From: Petrosia ficiformis | Lineage: Eukaryota > Porifera > Demospongiae > Haplosclerida > Petrosiidae | Length of the DNA: 64,000 nt | Direction: 5' to 3' | Assembly: GCA_947044365.1 (NCBI GenBank) | Contig: OX345641.1 | Location: forward strand, 1,533,960 to 1,597,959 | Part shown: positions 1 through 16,100 of the stretch, piece by piece | How the letters are laid out: every line of letters begins with the position of its first letter | How positions within the stretch are numbered: position 1 is the stretch's first letter | Made by a program: the position numbers and the translations under genes | The notes under the pieces: generated by a model | What the model was told of the DNA's origin: nothing | The model's input: only the letters and a program-made list of their open reading frames with translations | Databases searched by the model: none

Positions 1-4178
<4,178 letters not shown>

Positions 4179-5329
4179 CCTTTTTAATGATACTAATTTT
4201 ACTGATTATGTGTTTGTATTACTACTGAGTTTATTGTTACTTACTGTAGTAAACTGTTAATTATAAATCATTGTACAAGTTGGTATTTGCTATATTAAAT
4301 TGAAAGTTTTACTAGGACAGGCTACTGATCCTGGGACACTACCCGAAGTCTACACTTCTCTGTCATCAAGACGTCCAGTGACTCAGATGGTAGAAGGTCA
4401 TGGATTCAATCCCTAGTGAGATTCCTGATTTTTCAGTTTTATGGCCCGTTGGGCCATCCCGCTTTTCCACGGGTTTGAACTATAGTATGCGCGCGTAGTT
4501 AAAGAAGTTACGTCATCCCGGTGGCTCGGTCAATTAATGGGCTAAAGTACCTGTTCTACAAGTAAACAGAGTAGATTATCAAAATAATAACTATAATAGG
4601 CTGATGTGTTTCAGGCATCATAATGTTAGCCATGATTACTGAATGCTGGCCGGACACCACAAAGCAGTCATTGGGATACTTTTTCTCTATAATATATCTT
4701 GTTCTAATTCAGTATGTCATAATAAGATCTTGCATTATCTTATCCAATCATAATTGTATCTAAATAACTCATTACAATTATGTCAGTGGGAAACTCGATA
4801 TATGAAAACAGAGTAACCAGATATGTATATAATAAAAGTGATTGCTTATTGGTTAGTACAGTTTTAAGAAATAATATAAACTTGGTGATGGAGGTTGTCA
4901 GTGATAACAAACGTACTTATCCATTTACTAATCAATTACTTGAATTCACATAATTTAAAACTGTGTCTGTTAAATTCAAACCCAAAGGTTGCAAACATGC
5001 TAGAGCTCAGTCTGGCAGGCCAGCCATTTCAAGCCCAGAGATTACAAAGAAGCAGAATAAATATTTTAGTTAAATCATTTTTGGTTTCCAAACCTTCTTT
5101 GTGCATCTAATATGAGATACTTGATATGATAATTGAGTTTAATTGGTACATACCGCATATCTTCTTATCATCCAATGATAACAACCTGTATGACCATAAT
5201 TTCCATCCTTGCGGCTAACAAAATTAATACATTGGTTATTTTAACAATTCTATTTTTGTCTATACTTACTATTATCAAGATAATTATAGTAAAATATTTC
5301 AGAAGTGCAAAAGTGTGTATGAGGTGATA
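4179..5329. other. Intergenic region between RTK-1 and RTK-2
   Basis: It holds a tRNA-SINE-like copy (4308-4440), a locally GC-richer insert of unknown origin around 4437-4700 (with a short stem built on GGCCCGTTGGGCC), and flanking sequence from about 4790 to 4920 that is homologous to 11690-11850 downstream of RTK-2. I see no additional gene. Confidence 0.6.
4308..4440 (+). mobile_element. Probable tRNA-derived SINE copy
   Basis: An A-box-like GTGACTCAGATGGTAGAAGG is followed by a B-box-like GGATTCAATCC, then a shared tail beginning GATTCCTGATTTTTCAGTTT. Similar units occur at 11466-11602, 22520-22640 (minus), 22735-22860 and 27045-27190. The tRNA origin is inferred from the box spacing only. 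Confidence 0.55.
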
Positions 5330-6293
5330 ATGGCCATTATTCTCAGTGTGTTAGTAATACTGTTTCTCTATGAAGTGATAACTACAAATGCTCAAGAATG
5401 TGGTAATTTACCATCAGATAGAACAATTGAGGGTAACCTGCAGGTTCTTCTTATAGCTGCAGGAGACATTTTTAGTGATCCTAATCTACTGAAAGTAATA
5501 CACACATGTATGGCTCAGGGTATGACAATGGGAAGTTACAGAGAAATATCTGTGATTGTCACATATGATAATGTTGCTAATAGTCCGCAATCAAGACAGT
5601 TTGACTTGATGTGTCTTCCAAATAATGCTGGTTGGCTGGGTAAAAGTGGTTCTCTTGATCATGCTCCACCTGGGTTTGAGTCTTTAGAAACCAGAACAAA
5701 CTGTTCTCAATGTAGTAGAGATGCTGATAATGATCATGATTGTGTAGGTAAGGGTATATTACCTCTCTATATAATGTTAATAATATTTTCTCTCTACCGT
5801 ACTGTAGCTTGTCATCCAAATTGTATTTATGGTTTAACGAGATGCACTGGTGTTGGTAATAATAACTGTTGTCCATTTTTTGAAGATGGAGTCTGTACTA
5901 CATCATGTAGTGAAAACAATCATGTAGCAAATGAGCAGAATAACTACATATGTAGTAAGAACTATCTATTTGACTGTTCACAAATCAATGAATTTATCTA
6001 ATATCTATGTATCTATTTATCTTGCTATCAACATGTGTACCCATCTAATTATCTATTTCACAGCTTGTAATATCTCATGTGGTTCTGGTTACATACTAGA
6101 TTCAATCCAATGTATGTGTATCTTAGCTGATATATGTGAGGCACAGTCTCCATGTGATAATGGAATTTGTATATTGTTGTCTCAACCTGATGAGTATTTT
6201 TGTAATTGTACTGGTACTGGTTTTAATGGATCAAACTGTGGTATGTATGTGTATTAAATTCATCTTAAATATATTTATCTATATGTCTATCTA

Positions 6294-6346
<53 letters not shown>

Positions 6347-6647
6347 TTATCTATCTACCTATCTATCTATCTATTTATCTAGCTATCAATGTATCCATCT
6401 AATTATCTATTTCACAGCTTGTAATATCTCATGTGGTTCTGGTTACGTACTAGATTCAATCCAATGTATGTGTATCTTAGCTGATATATGTGAGGCACAG
6501 TCTCCATGTGTTAATGGAATTTGTATATTGTTGTCTCAACCTGATGAGTATTTTTGTAATTGTACTGGTACTGGTTTTAATGGATCAAACTGTGGTATGT
6601 ATGTGTATTAAATTCATCTTAAATATATTTATCTATATGTCTATCTA

Positions 6648-6692
<45 letters not shown>

Positions 6693-6709
6693 TTATCTAT
6701 CTACCTATC

Positions 6710-6760
<51 letters not shown>

Positions 6761-7115
6761 TTATCTATCTATCTATTTATCTATCTATCTATTTAACTAT
6801 CTATCTATTTTATTTATTAATTTTTTTCTCTTTCACAGATTGTAATATCTCATGTGGTTCTGGTTATATGCTAGATTCAACTAAATGTATGTGTAATCTA
6901 ACTGATATATGTGAGGCACAGTCTCCATGTGATAATGGAATTTGTATACTGTTGTCTCAACCTGATGACTATTTTTGTAACTGTATTGGTACTGGTTTTA
7001 TAGGGCAAAACTGCAGTGGTAAGCTTAAGTTCATTAAATTCATCATAAATATATCTATCTATCTATCTGTCTGTCTGTCTGTCTGTCTGTTTGTTTGTTT
7101 ATCTATCTATCTATT

Positions 7116-7146
<31 letters not shown>

Positions 7147-10100
7147 CTATTTATTATCTATCTATGTTAATTTTTTTCTCTTTCCACAGATTGTAATATC
7201 TCATGCGGTTCTGGTTATATGCTAGATTCAACTAAATGTATATGTAATCTAACTGATATATGTGAGGCACAGTCTCCATGTGATAATGGAATTTGTATAC
7301 TGTTGTCTCAACCTGATGAGTATTTTTGTAACTGTACTGGTACTAGTTTTATAGGGCAAAACTGCAGTGGTAAGCTTAAGTTCATTAAATTCATCATAAA
7401 TATATCTATCTATCTATTTGTCTGTCTGTCTGTCTGTCTGTTTGTTTATCTATCTATCTATCTATCTACCTATCTATCTATTTATCTATTTATCTACACA
7501 TATTGTAATATCTCATGTGGTTCCGGTTATGTAATAGATTCAACCAAATGTATGTGTAATCTAACTGATATATGTGAGGCACAGTCTCCATGTGTTAATG
7601 GAATTTGTATACTGTTGTCTCAACCTGATGACTATTTTTGTAACTGTACTGGTACTAGTTTTATAGGGCAAAACTGTGGTAAGCTTAAGAATGTGTGTGT
7701 ATTAAATGATTATAAATGCGTCTATCTATCTATCTGTCTGTCTATTTATCATCTATCTATTTATCTATCTATTATTTTATCTATTTTTTAAATTATTTTT
7801 TTCTTTTTCAAAACTTGTAATATATCATGTGGTTCCGTTATGTACTAGATTCAACTAAATGTATGTGTAATCTAACTGATATATGTGAGGCACAGTCTCC
7901 ATGTGTTAATGGAATTTGTATACTGTTGTCTCAACCTGATGACTATTTTTGTAACTGTACTGGTACTAGTTTTATAGGGCAAAACTGTGGTAAGCTTAAG
8001 AATGTGTGTGTATTAAATGATTATAAATGCGTCTATCTATCTATCTGTCTGTCTATTTATCATCTATCTATTTATCTATTTATCTATCTATTATTTTATC
8101 TATTTTTTAAATTATTATTATTTTTTTCAAAACTTGTAATATATCATGTGGTTCCGGTTATGTACTAGATTCAACTAAATGTATGTGTAATCTAACTGAT
8201 ATATGTGAGGCACAAAAGTCTCCATGTAATAATGGAATTTGTATACTGTTGTCTCAACCTGATGAGTATTTTTGTAACTTCCAGTGGTAAGCTTATGTAT
8301 AATTTATATAATAATTATTATTTTGTTTCATAACTGTTCACGCTCGCTTTCAATGGCCTGCATTCACCTAGTATTTTAATTAAGTGCATACCTACAGTGG
8401 TAACTATACAATCATTCTTATGTTTTTCCTCCCTCCCATACCAGTTTGAATCAATTTATTACCTCAGATCTTGTCAGTGGTGATACAAATCAAACTGGAT
8501 TCATAATTCCTATTGCTATTACAGTGTCAGTACTAATGATAATTGTAATTGCTATTATTGTAGTATTGATGACAATATGGTTCATTTTAAAACACAAGAG
8601 AAAGAACCAAGTTCAGTCAAGGTATGTATACCATAAAAGCATTCAAATTAATTTTAATTTTTATCATTCAATTTTAGAATTGTAACAAATGACCTTACAA
8701 TACCAAATACCACATCAGATCAAAATGGTATGATTACTATTCAGGAATGTTTGTATTATTACATATAATACCACTTTCAATAGATCTAGAGTTTATCAAT
8801 CCTGTCAGACATACAGAAGAGACAGATGAAGTTGTTCAAAGAAATCAGTCCGAAACAGTGCATGTTAATGCTTGCTCAAGCAATTTAATTTTTGCATCAA
8901 AACTAAAGTTAACCGAAAATATTGGAGAAGGTGAACAGTAAACAAATATCAAAAATTCACCAATTGTACTGAACTGATAAATTCATTCTCGATATAGCAA
9001 ATGCTATCGCATAGCAACCATTTGAAGTGGTTACATTTATATTATAGCATATAACACCTGCCAAGGCAAGCATATATGCTATATCATTTATAGTATGGCT
9101 GATTTATGGTGTCTGTCTCAGGTGTTGATGTTTCTAGTTGCGTTGCAGCCTTGGATGAAGCCAAGGGTCATTATACAATAGAACATAATAAGAATCAAAA
9201 ACTTCACTAGTATACCACAACCAGCATATACTTATTATAATAAATAATTATACATGATTAATTCATGCAATATTACTTATTAAGAATGCATGGTTAACAT
9301 ACATCTATATTTGGTATATAAAATTGCAATGAAATACGTATAATTATATTATATATATAATTTTATTATATATTATATATTATATATCACTGCAAAATTA
9401 GAATTATTAAAATAACAAATATATTAGTAAGTGCAGTTGCGAGGATTTAATGTTGTTCAGGATGCATACATCTAACACCATAGATATACTTTGTACTACA
9501 TGTAATTATATTAAAATATGTAAAAGATTTGTGTACCAATTATAATTAATTATCATTCCTAATATCTCATATTAGATGTACAAAGAAGGTTTGGAAATCT
9601 ACAATGACTCAATTAAAATACTTATTCTACTTCTTTGTACATCTATTAGACAGCATAAGGATGCTGATATTAAAATTATTAGATTATAATTACACGTATA
9701 TCCATAACAACCTACACGACCAATTAAACTACATTTTACACTATTTCTTGTAACTGTACTAACCAACACATTTGTTATTTTATCAATTTTATTTTTGCAT
9801 AGATATATCTAATAATGAGATTCATACAGTCATACATTTTCAATGAGGCGTGTAGGTTTATAAGTCATAAACCTCAAACAAAGTTTATACTATAAACCTG
9901 GAACCAATGTGCATGCTCAGAATGTGTGGCTTTTAAAATAATAATATTCAGTCTAAATACAATCATGTATAATAGCCAATTTCTTTTATACAGGTGAATT
10001 TGGTATTGTATATCGTGCTGATTATTCACCTAATTCAGACTTTAATAGTACACCACAACCAGTAGCAGTTAAAACACTAAAAGGTTTATTATTCACTATA

Positions 10101-11366
10101 ACACTATATACTAATACTGCATCTTGTTTGTATAATGTATACTATAGTCTGTTCACATTCATGATGACCTCACAATGACTTCCAGCAAAATTAGGACATG
10201 ATGGCAATATAGTGTATAGTTAAATGTCATAACATAATTATATGAATAATGAAGCAACAGATTAACATTTATATGAAAATGGTGCATGTAAAAAGATTAT
10301 TGGTCATTCCAAACTAAAGTTAAGAACATTTTCTCAGGTCAAAGTGAAAGTGAATGACCTTTTATAATACTCCCACAATAAGTAGAATTACATATATATA
10401 TACACAGGAACATTCACCAACTCAGATGTTGATAGTATTGTACAAGAAAGTATTAAGATGAACTCTCTTGATCATTTGAATGTTTTATCTCTAATTGGTA
10501 TCTGTCTTGATCTTAAAGATGCTCCATGTATTGTAATGCCCTTCATGGACGAGGGAAGTCTTCTCTCTTATCTAAGAAGAGAGAGAAATAACCTTACTGT
10601 TTCCGACATTGCTGATGACGAAGTCATCTTAGAAACTAGAAAGAAACTTCTGTCTATATGTCTGCAAGTAGCTAATGGCATGCTGTATATATCAGAAAAA
10701 AACCTAGTGCACAGAGATCTCGCAGCAAGAAATTGCATGTAAAATGTTATATTTTATATTTTACTACCAACAATAACTATATTCCTTGTCATAGGATCTC
10801 ATCAAGTGGAATTATAAAAGTGGCTGATTTTGGACTTACTGAAGATATTAATTTCACTGGTTACGTGAGACAAATGAACAATGAGAATATTCCTGTGAAA
10901 CTACCCTTAAAATGGATGGCAATTGAAAGTTTGCATGATGGATTGTTTAATCAGAAAACCGATGTGGTTAGTAAACCATTTTAACAAACACTAAATCATG
11001 CAGGTATAAATATCACCATTCTTTTAGTGGTCATATGGAGTATTGTGCTGGGAGGTGTTCGGTCTTGGAAGAATGCCTTACCCTGGTCTTCATCTACAAG
11101 AGATTGTTTCATCTCTAGACAATGAAGAAAGGCTTGATAAACCAAAAGGTCCTGCATGTTCTGATGAAATGTAAGTTATATATCTAAAATGATCAGTTGA
11201 TGCACTTGATGCTTTTCTTAGTTACTCCATGATGTTATCTTGTTGGAGAAAAAATCCAGATGAGAGACCTTGTTTCTCAGACCTAGTCATGAATTTGAAC
11301 GATATGTCAGTACCATTAGCTAGGTACATGGATTTCATTCAGTTCTTTAACTGTAGTGAGACTTAG
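5330..11366 (+). CDS. Receptor tyrosine kinase with EGF-like repeats (RTK-2)
   Basis: ATG at 5330 begins a hydrophobic signal peptide (AIILSVLVILFLYEVITTNA). Exons: 5330-5747 (signal plus N-terminal domain), 5808-5954 (furin-like Cys-rich), EGF exons 6064-6240, 6418-6594, 6839-7018, 7190-7369, then 8468-8621 (transmembrane), 8678-8727, 8790-8930 (juxtamembrane), 9994-10083, 10408-10738, 10795-10966, 11028-11170, 11222-11366 (kinase). This joins in frame to 834 aa. Glycine loop, VAVK, HRDLAARN and DFG are intact and the late motif is the normal RPCF, so an active receptor is expected. Three more EGF-like exons (7502-8286) look decayed and are left out. It is paralogous to RTK-1. The N-terminal domain is shared with the secreted genes downstream and was not recognised as a named domain. 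Confidence 0.88.
6262..6400. repeat. (CTGT)n/(CTAT)n microsatellite in an RTK-2 EGF intron
   Basis: CTGT then CTAT tetranucleotides fill the intron after the first EGF exon. The next intron (6613-6815) has the same order, showing that exon plus intron were duplicated together. Confidence 0.9.
6613..6815. repeat. (CTGT)n/(CTAT)n microsatellite in an RTK-2 EGF intron
   Basis: This is an expanded version of the array in the preceding intron, about 200 bp, ending shortly before a TTTCACAG acceptor. Confidence 0.9.
7050..7165. repeat. (CTGT/CTAT)n microsatellite in an RTK-2 EGF intron
   Basis: The tetranucleotide array lies between the EGF exons at 6839-7018 and 7190-7369. A shorter relative at 7402-7497 precedes the first decayed EGF exon. 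Confidence 0.9.
7502..8286 (+). pseudogene. Three decayed EGF-like exons inside RTK-2
   Basis: Exon-like units at 7502-7678, 7814-7989 and 8133-8286 match the EGF exons upstream but lack an AG acceptor: functional copies have CACAG before the first Cys codon, while these have ACACAT or TCAAAA. The middle one also lacks one base in the GGTTCCGGTTATG stretch, which shifts its frame. The last has lost the segment encoding the final Cys-containing loop and ends in phase 2 instead of phase 1. Skipping all three keeps the message in frame (7190-7369 joins 8468-8621). They could still be used through non-canonical sites. Confidence 0.7.
9573..9645. mobile_element. 73-bp MITE-like element, RTK-2 intron
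   Basis: It has the same 16-bp terminal inverted repeats as the copy at 2531-2603, at the homologous intron position. Confidence 0.7.
10151..10360. mobile_element. MITE family A copy in an RTK-2 kinase intron
   Basis: It is orthologous in position to 2979-3171, so it was present before the two receptors duplicated. Confidence 0.65.
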
Positions 11367-11465
11367 TATTTTTTATGATACTATTTTTAACTGATTATGT
11401 GTTTGTGTTGCTACTGAGTGTATTGTTACTTAGTGTAGTAACAAAATAGTATTTGCTATGTCGAG

Positions 11466-11602
11466 AGCATTACTAGGACAGCCTACTAATCCAGGGACAC
11501 TACCCAGGATCTACATTTCTCTGTCATCAAGATGTCCAGTGGTTGAGACAGTAGAAGGTCGTGGATTCAATCCCTAGTTGGATTCCTGATTTTTCAGTTT
11601 TC
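11466..11602 (+). mobile_element. Probable tRNA-derived SINE copy
   Basis: It aligns with 4308-4440, with the same order of A-box-like and B-box-like motifs and the same tail. The position is homologous relative to the upstream RTK, so it was probably duplicated with the gene. Confidence 0.5.
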
Positions 11603-12168
11603 CCTTTTTTCTAATTCTCTCATGCCTACATGTCATAATAACATCTTGCATAAGTCTTATATATGCAATTATTAATTGTATCTAAACACATTTATATTAG
11701 TGGGAAACTGGAAATATAAATACAGAGTAACCAGATAGGTATATAATGAAAAGTGATTGCTTATTGGTTAGTACAGTTGCAAGAAATAGGTGATGGAGTT
11801 TGTCAGTGATAACGTTTATTAATCAATTACTTGAAGTTCACTTAATTATAAACATGGGAGATGAGTCAGTTTAATTCAAGCTCAAAGATTATGAACAGAC
11901 TATTTACTTTCCTCACAGCATACAAACACTTATTTACACTTGCTAGTATCAATTTTGTTTAATTGTCAGGTGATAATATGTTTTTATAAAACTAAAACAT
12001 TTATCTACACTCAACATGTTTTTAATGAGTAAGAATTATAAACCATGTCTAGTTGGTGATATATGTCTTGACCTATGGGTCCTAAATCATAATGGACACA
12101 TTCAGCTAGTTAACTAAAAGTTATACCAGACTAAGATATATATATAGAATATATAGCCTTGTTTGGAG

Positions 12169-12259
12169 GCAGTTATGGGCATATAACACCCACAAGATAA
12201 TTGGTCGAGGACATAACCTGAGACAAATTATCTCAAGGGTGTTATATGCCCACAACTGC
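12169..12259. mobile_element. Palindromic foldback element
   Basis: The arms GCAGTTATGGGCATATAACA and its near-exact complement near 12240-12259 enclose a short loop, giving a 91-bp hairpin-forming element with no coding potential. Confidence 0.6.
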
Positions 12260-12599
12260 AGCGCTATATATATATATATATATATATGTGTGTATTTTAT
12301 ACCATGGTAACACAAAAGTATGCAAATCACATTTGACATCACTGTTGTCAAAGTAGAAACCATATATAGTACTAAAAACTGTGAAAATACAATTAGATGG
12401 TTTAGTGGCCAGACACTAAATCTCCCTACATGGTATAAGCATGCAGTATGGTTACTTGATGACAGTTCATCTTAGTAGTATACAAATGCCACAAGGTGTA
12501 TGCTCATGTATGGCTACGATGTTCACCACTAGTTATATACATGTAAGTATGATATAGCAGTACAACACAGGCTAATTCACTATGACAAAGACGATTTAA

Positions 12600-12755
12600 T
12601 TTGGAATACGATTCAGGAGGAAGAGGTGCTGCTGGTTGGGAAGTCAGTACAAATATGATCCAACAAGTTACGAGTCATTAAAAACCAGAATAACTGTTCT
12701 CGGTGTATAATAGCTTCTATTATTAATGATTATACCTCAGGGAAGGATCGTCTTA
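12600..12755 (+). pseudogene. Relic of the shared N-terminal exon
   Basis: The segment around 12680-12740 still reads as the end of the shared first exon: ACCAGAATAACTGTTCTCGG matches ACCAGAACAAACTGTTCTCG of the intact genes and is followed by a degenerate AATGATTAT segment and GGGAAGG. Upstream, CTGGTTGGGAAG corresponds to the conserved GW motif. Frameshifts and stops interrupt it. It suggests that another array member once lay here. Confidence 0.65.
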
Positions 12756-13158
12756 CAGCTGCTTGAAGTAGTTACCAATCATACGTATATAATAAATACT
12801 GTAGATAGGAGTCAATAAACTTGCATTTGGCTTATTGTACTGCAAGTGAGCAATTACAGTGACTGAAGGGACAAATGTCATTATTGCCGACCGCTCAACC
12901 CTCCTGTATCCATCACTGCACACTATGAATGTGTTGTTCATTATCATGCTGTTATCAGCTGTATTCATGTACTGTACAATCACCTATACTATATGATACG
13001 TGAAGTCTGTTATATGTAATAGATACTGTTGTGTAGTAACATTTACTTAGTCAACCACAACTTAATTATTATACTCTACAACCACATTGGCCTCATCTTT
13101 GTGTTTTTGTTGTGGGAGGTGCTGTATTATACTTGAAGTCTTATAGTGAAGAAGGTTG

Positions 13159-16100
13159 ATGTTCAGCAGCAGTATGTCAGTGACAATTGTTCATATTGTT
13201 AGTATGGTAGTAATACTGTTTTCCAATGAACTGATAACTACAAATGCTCAAGAATGTGATACATTACCATCAGACAGTACACTTGAGAATAATCTGCAGA
13301 ATTTTCTTGTTAGTGAAGGAGGAGAAGATCCTAGTATTAATCCTAATCTACTCACTGTAATGTACACATGTATGGCTCAGGGTATGACAATGGGCAGTTA
13401 CAGGGAAGTATCTGTGATTGTCACATATAATAATGTTCCTAATAGTCCACAATCAAGACGGTTTGACTTGGAGTGTGTTTCGTCAAGAGGTATTACTGGC
13501 TGGCAGGGTATAGATGGTTCTTTTGACTCTGCCCCATCTGGCTTTGAGTCTTTAGAAACCAGAACAAACTGTTCTCGATGTAGAACATTTGCTAATAATG
13601 ATTATGATTGTGTGGGTAAGGGTCTATGTGCACTCTCTCCTCCTAACTATAATGTACTAATATATTTTGTATAGCGTGTCATCCAGATTGTAATACTGGT
13701 CTGATGAGATGCACTGGTACTGGTTCTGATGACTGTTGTCCACTATTTGATAATGGACAGTGTGCAGAAATGTGTAGTCAGGTTAACTTTGCAGCTAATG
13801 AACAGAATAACTTCATATGTTGTAAGTTCAATCAATCACCTCTATTATACATAATTATGCACTATAATAATTATCCAATACAGCATGTGCTCTCATATGT
13901 GAACCTGGTCAAGTAGTACATCCAAACTGTTCAAGATGTATTCTCATTAATATATGTGAAGCTGAGACTCCTTGTGAGAATAATGGAGTATGTATATTAG
14001 GATCTCAACCTGATGAATATACATGTGACTGTACTAACACTGGATATACAGGAACAAATTGTACTGGTATGTGACGAATATGGCATTTATGCATTGTTGC
14101 TCTTATGTTTCTCAATTTAACAGTTTGTGATCTCTCTTGTGAACCTGGTTATGCCCCAGATCCCAGCTGTTCAATATGTGTTCTCATTAACATATGTGAA
14201 GCTGAGACACCTTGTGAGAATAATGGAGTATGTATACTAGGATCTCAACCTGATGAATATACATGTGACTGTACTAACACTGGATATACAGGAACAAACT
14301 GTACTGGTATGTGATGAATATGGTATATATGCATTGTTGCTCTTATGTTTTTCAATTTAACAGTTTGTGACCTCTCTTGTGAACCTGGTCATGCCCCAGA
14401 TCCCAGCTGTTCAATATGTGTTCTCATTAACATATGTGAAGCTGAGACTCCTTGTGAGAATAATGGAGTATGTGTACTAGGATCTCAACCTGATGAATAT
14501 ACATGTGACTGTACTAACACTGGATATACAGGAACAAACTGTACTGGTATGTGACGAATATGGTATATACACATTGTATTTAAGTGATATTATTTTCTCT
14601 ATCCAACAGTCTGTGATCTCTCTTGTGAACCTGGTTATGTCCCAGATCCCAGCTGTTCAATATGTGTTCTCATTAACATATGTGAAGCTGAGACACCTTG
14701 TGAGAATAATGGAGTGTGTATATTAGGATCTCAACCTGATGAATATACATGTAACTGTACTAACACTGGATATACAGGAACAAACTGTACTGGTATGTGA
14801 TGTGGATATTGCAAATAGATAAGTGATAATATTTTTCTATCTAATAGTTTGTGATCTCTCTTGTGAACCTGGTTATGTCCCAGATCCTAGCTGTTCAATA
14901 TGTGTTGTCATCAACATATGTGAAGCTGAGACACCTTGTGAGAATAATGGAGTATGCATATTAGGATCTCAACCTGATGAATATACATGTAATTGTACTA
15001 ACACTGGATTTACAGGAACAAACTGTACTGGTATGTGAAAACCATGTATTGATAAGTATAACCATGGTATAGCTGTTGTCTATAGTACATAACTAGTGCT
15101 TTGAAGTACTAGCAGCCAATATGAGTATACATGTACAGTAACTCTGATATTCACAAGACAATCTTGTTAAGTAATTAATATTTTCTTTCACTTATGGCAT
15201 GTTTCAATGCATATAATTATAGTTATATAATTCCACAGTAACTCAGTTAATATGCCAGATTGAAGATGCCATGGTGATAACACCATTTCCCCAAACATCA
15301 ATTCCTTCACCATCATACAATTATCATTGTAGCTGTGAGCATGTGCTTACCAGACAATGTGGTTTACAAAGTATTTTCACAATCAATGTTGATCATAATC
15401 CTGATAATCTTGAACTGTCTCGAGTTGGTATCAGATTGAATCAAAGGTTTATAATTATTATGGAAACTTGAAAAATGAATCGTTAAAATAACCATTTTAT
15501 TGGTTAGTATAGTTCCATGGAATAGCACAAGTTTCAGTTTAGTTTGTCAATTGTCATGCATGATGTTACTATGACATAATGCACTGTAAAAGGTAATGGG
15601 TTATTTTAACACTCATTTGGTTATGTGAGTTTCAATACAGTATTAATAATATACTTCTCAGACTATGTAAATTATTATTGATGTCTTTTCTTGTTATAAT
15701 AAATTATAGGTATATTATGGTATATAGGGTATATGCCATAAAATAGAATGGTACCAAAAATAATACAATCTACTTCAAACATAGTATATGTAAATCACTT
15801 AGTATTTACGTACATCTGCCAACTTCTCAAAATTCAGTGGAGTACTACAGATGTTATTTACTATTATAATTACAAATTCATTTACATATTTATACTAGTT
15901 ACTCTTGATTGAGCAAGTAACATCTGTTGTTTTTGCAGATGTTAGAATTGGAATACTAATATAATACACCACAGTTTATACCTATAATACTATGCTGTGT
16001 ATATAGCTACATTATATTATATATATGTTACTGTATGGTTTATTACGACATGTACCTTATATAGATCAAGATCAAATGAAGTATGAATTGTAAATGTTAC

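Larger units (their letters stand above)
11367..13158. other. Intergenic region after RTK-2
   Basis: It holds a SINE-like copy (11466-11602), sequence homologous to the RTK-1 3' flank (11690-11850), a palindromic element (12169-12259) and a relic of the shared N-terminal exon (12600-12755). No intact gene was seen on either strand. Confidence 0.6.

Noticed and set aside
12753..12983. 76-aa minus-strand frame downstream of RTK-2
   Set aside because: No recognisable motif, codon pattern or splice sites.
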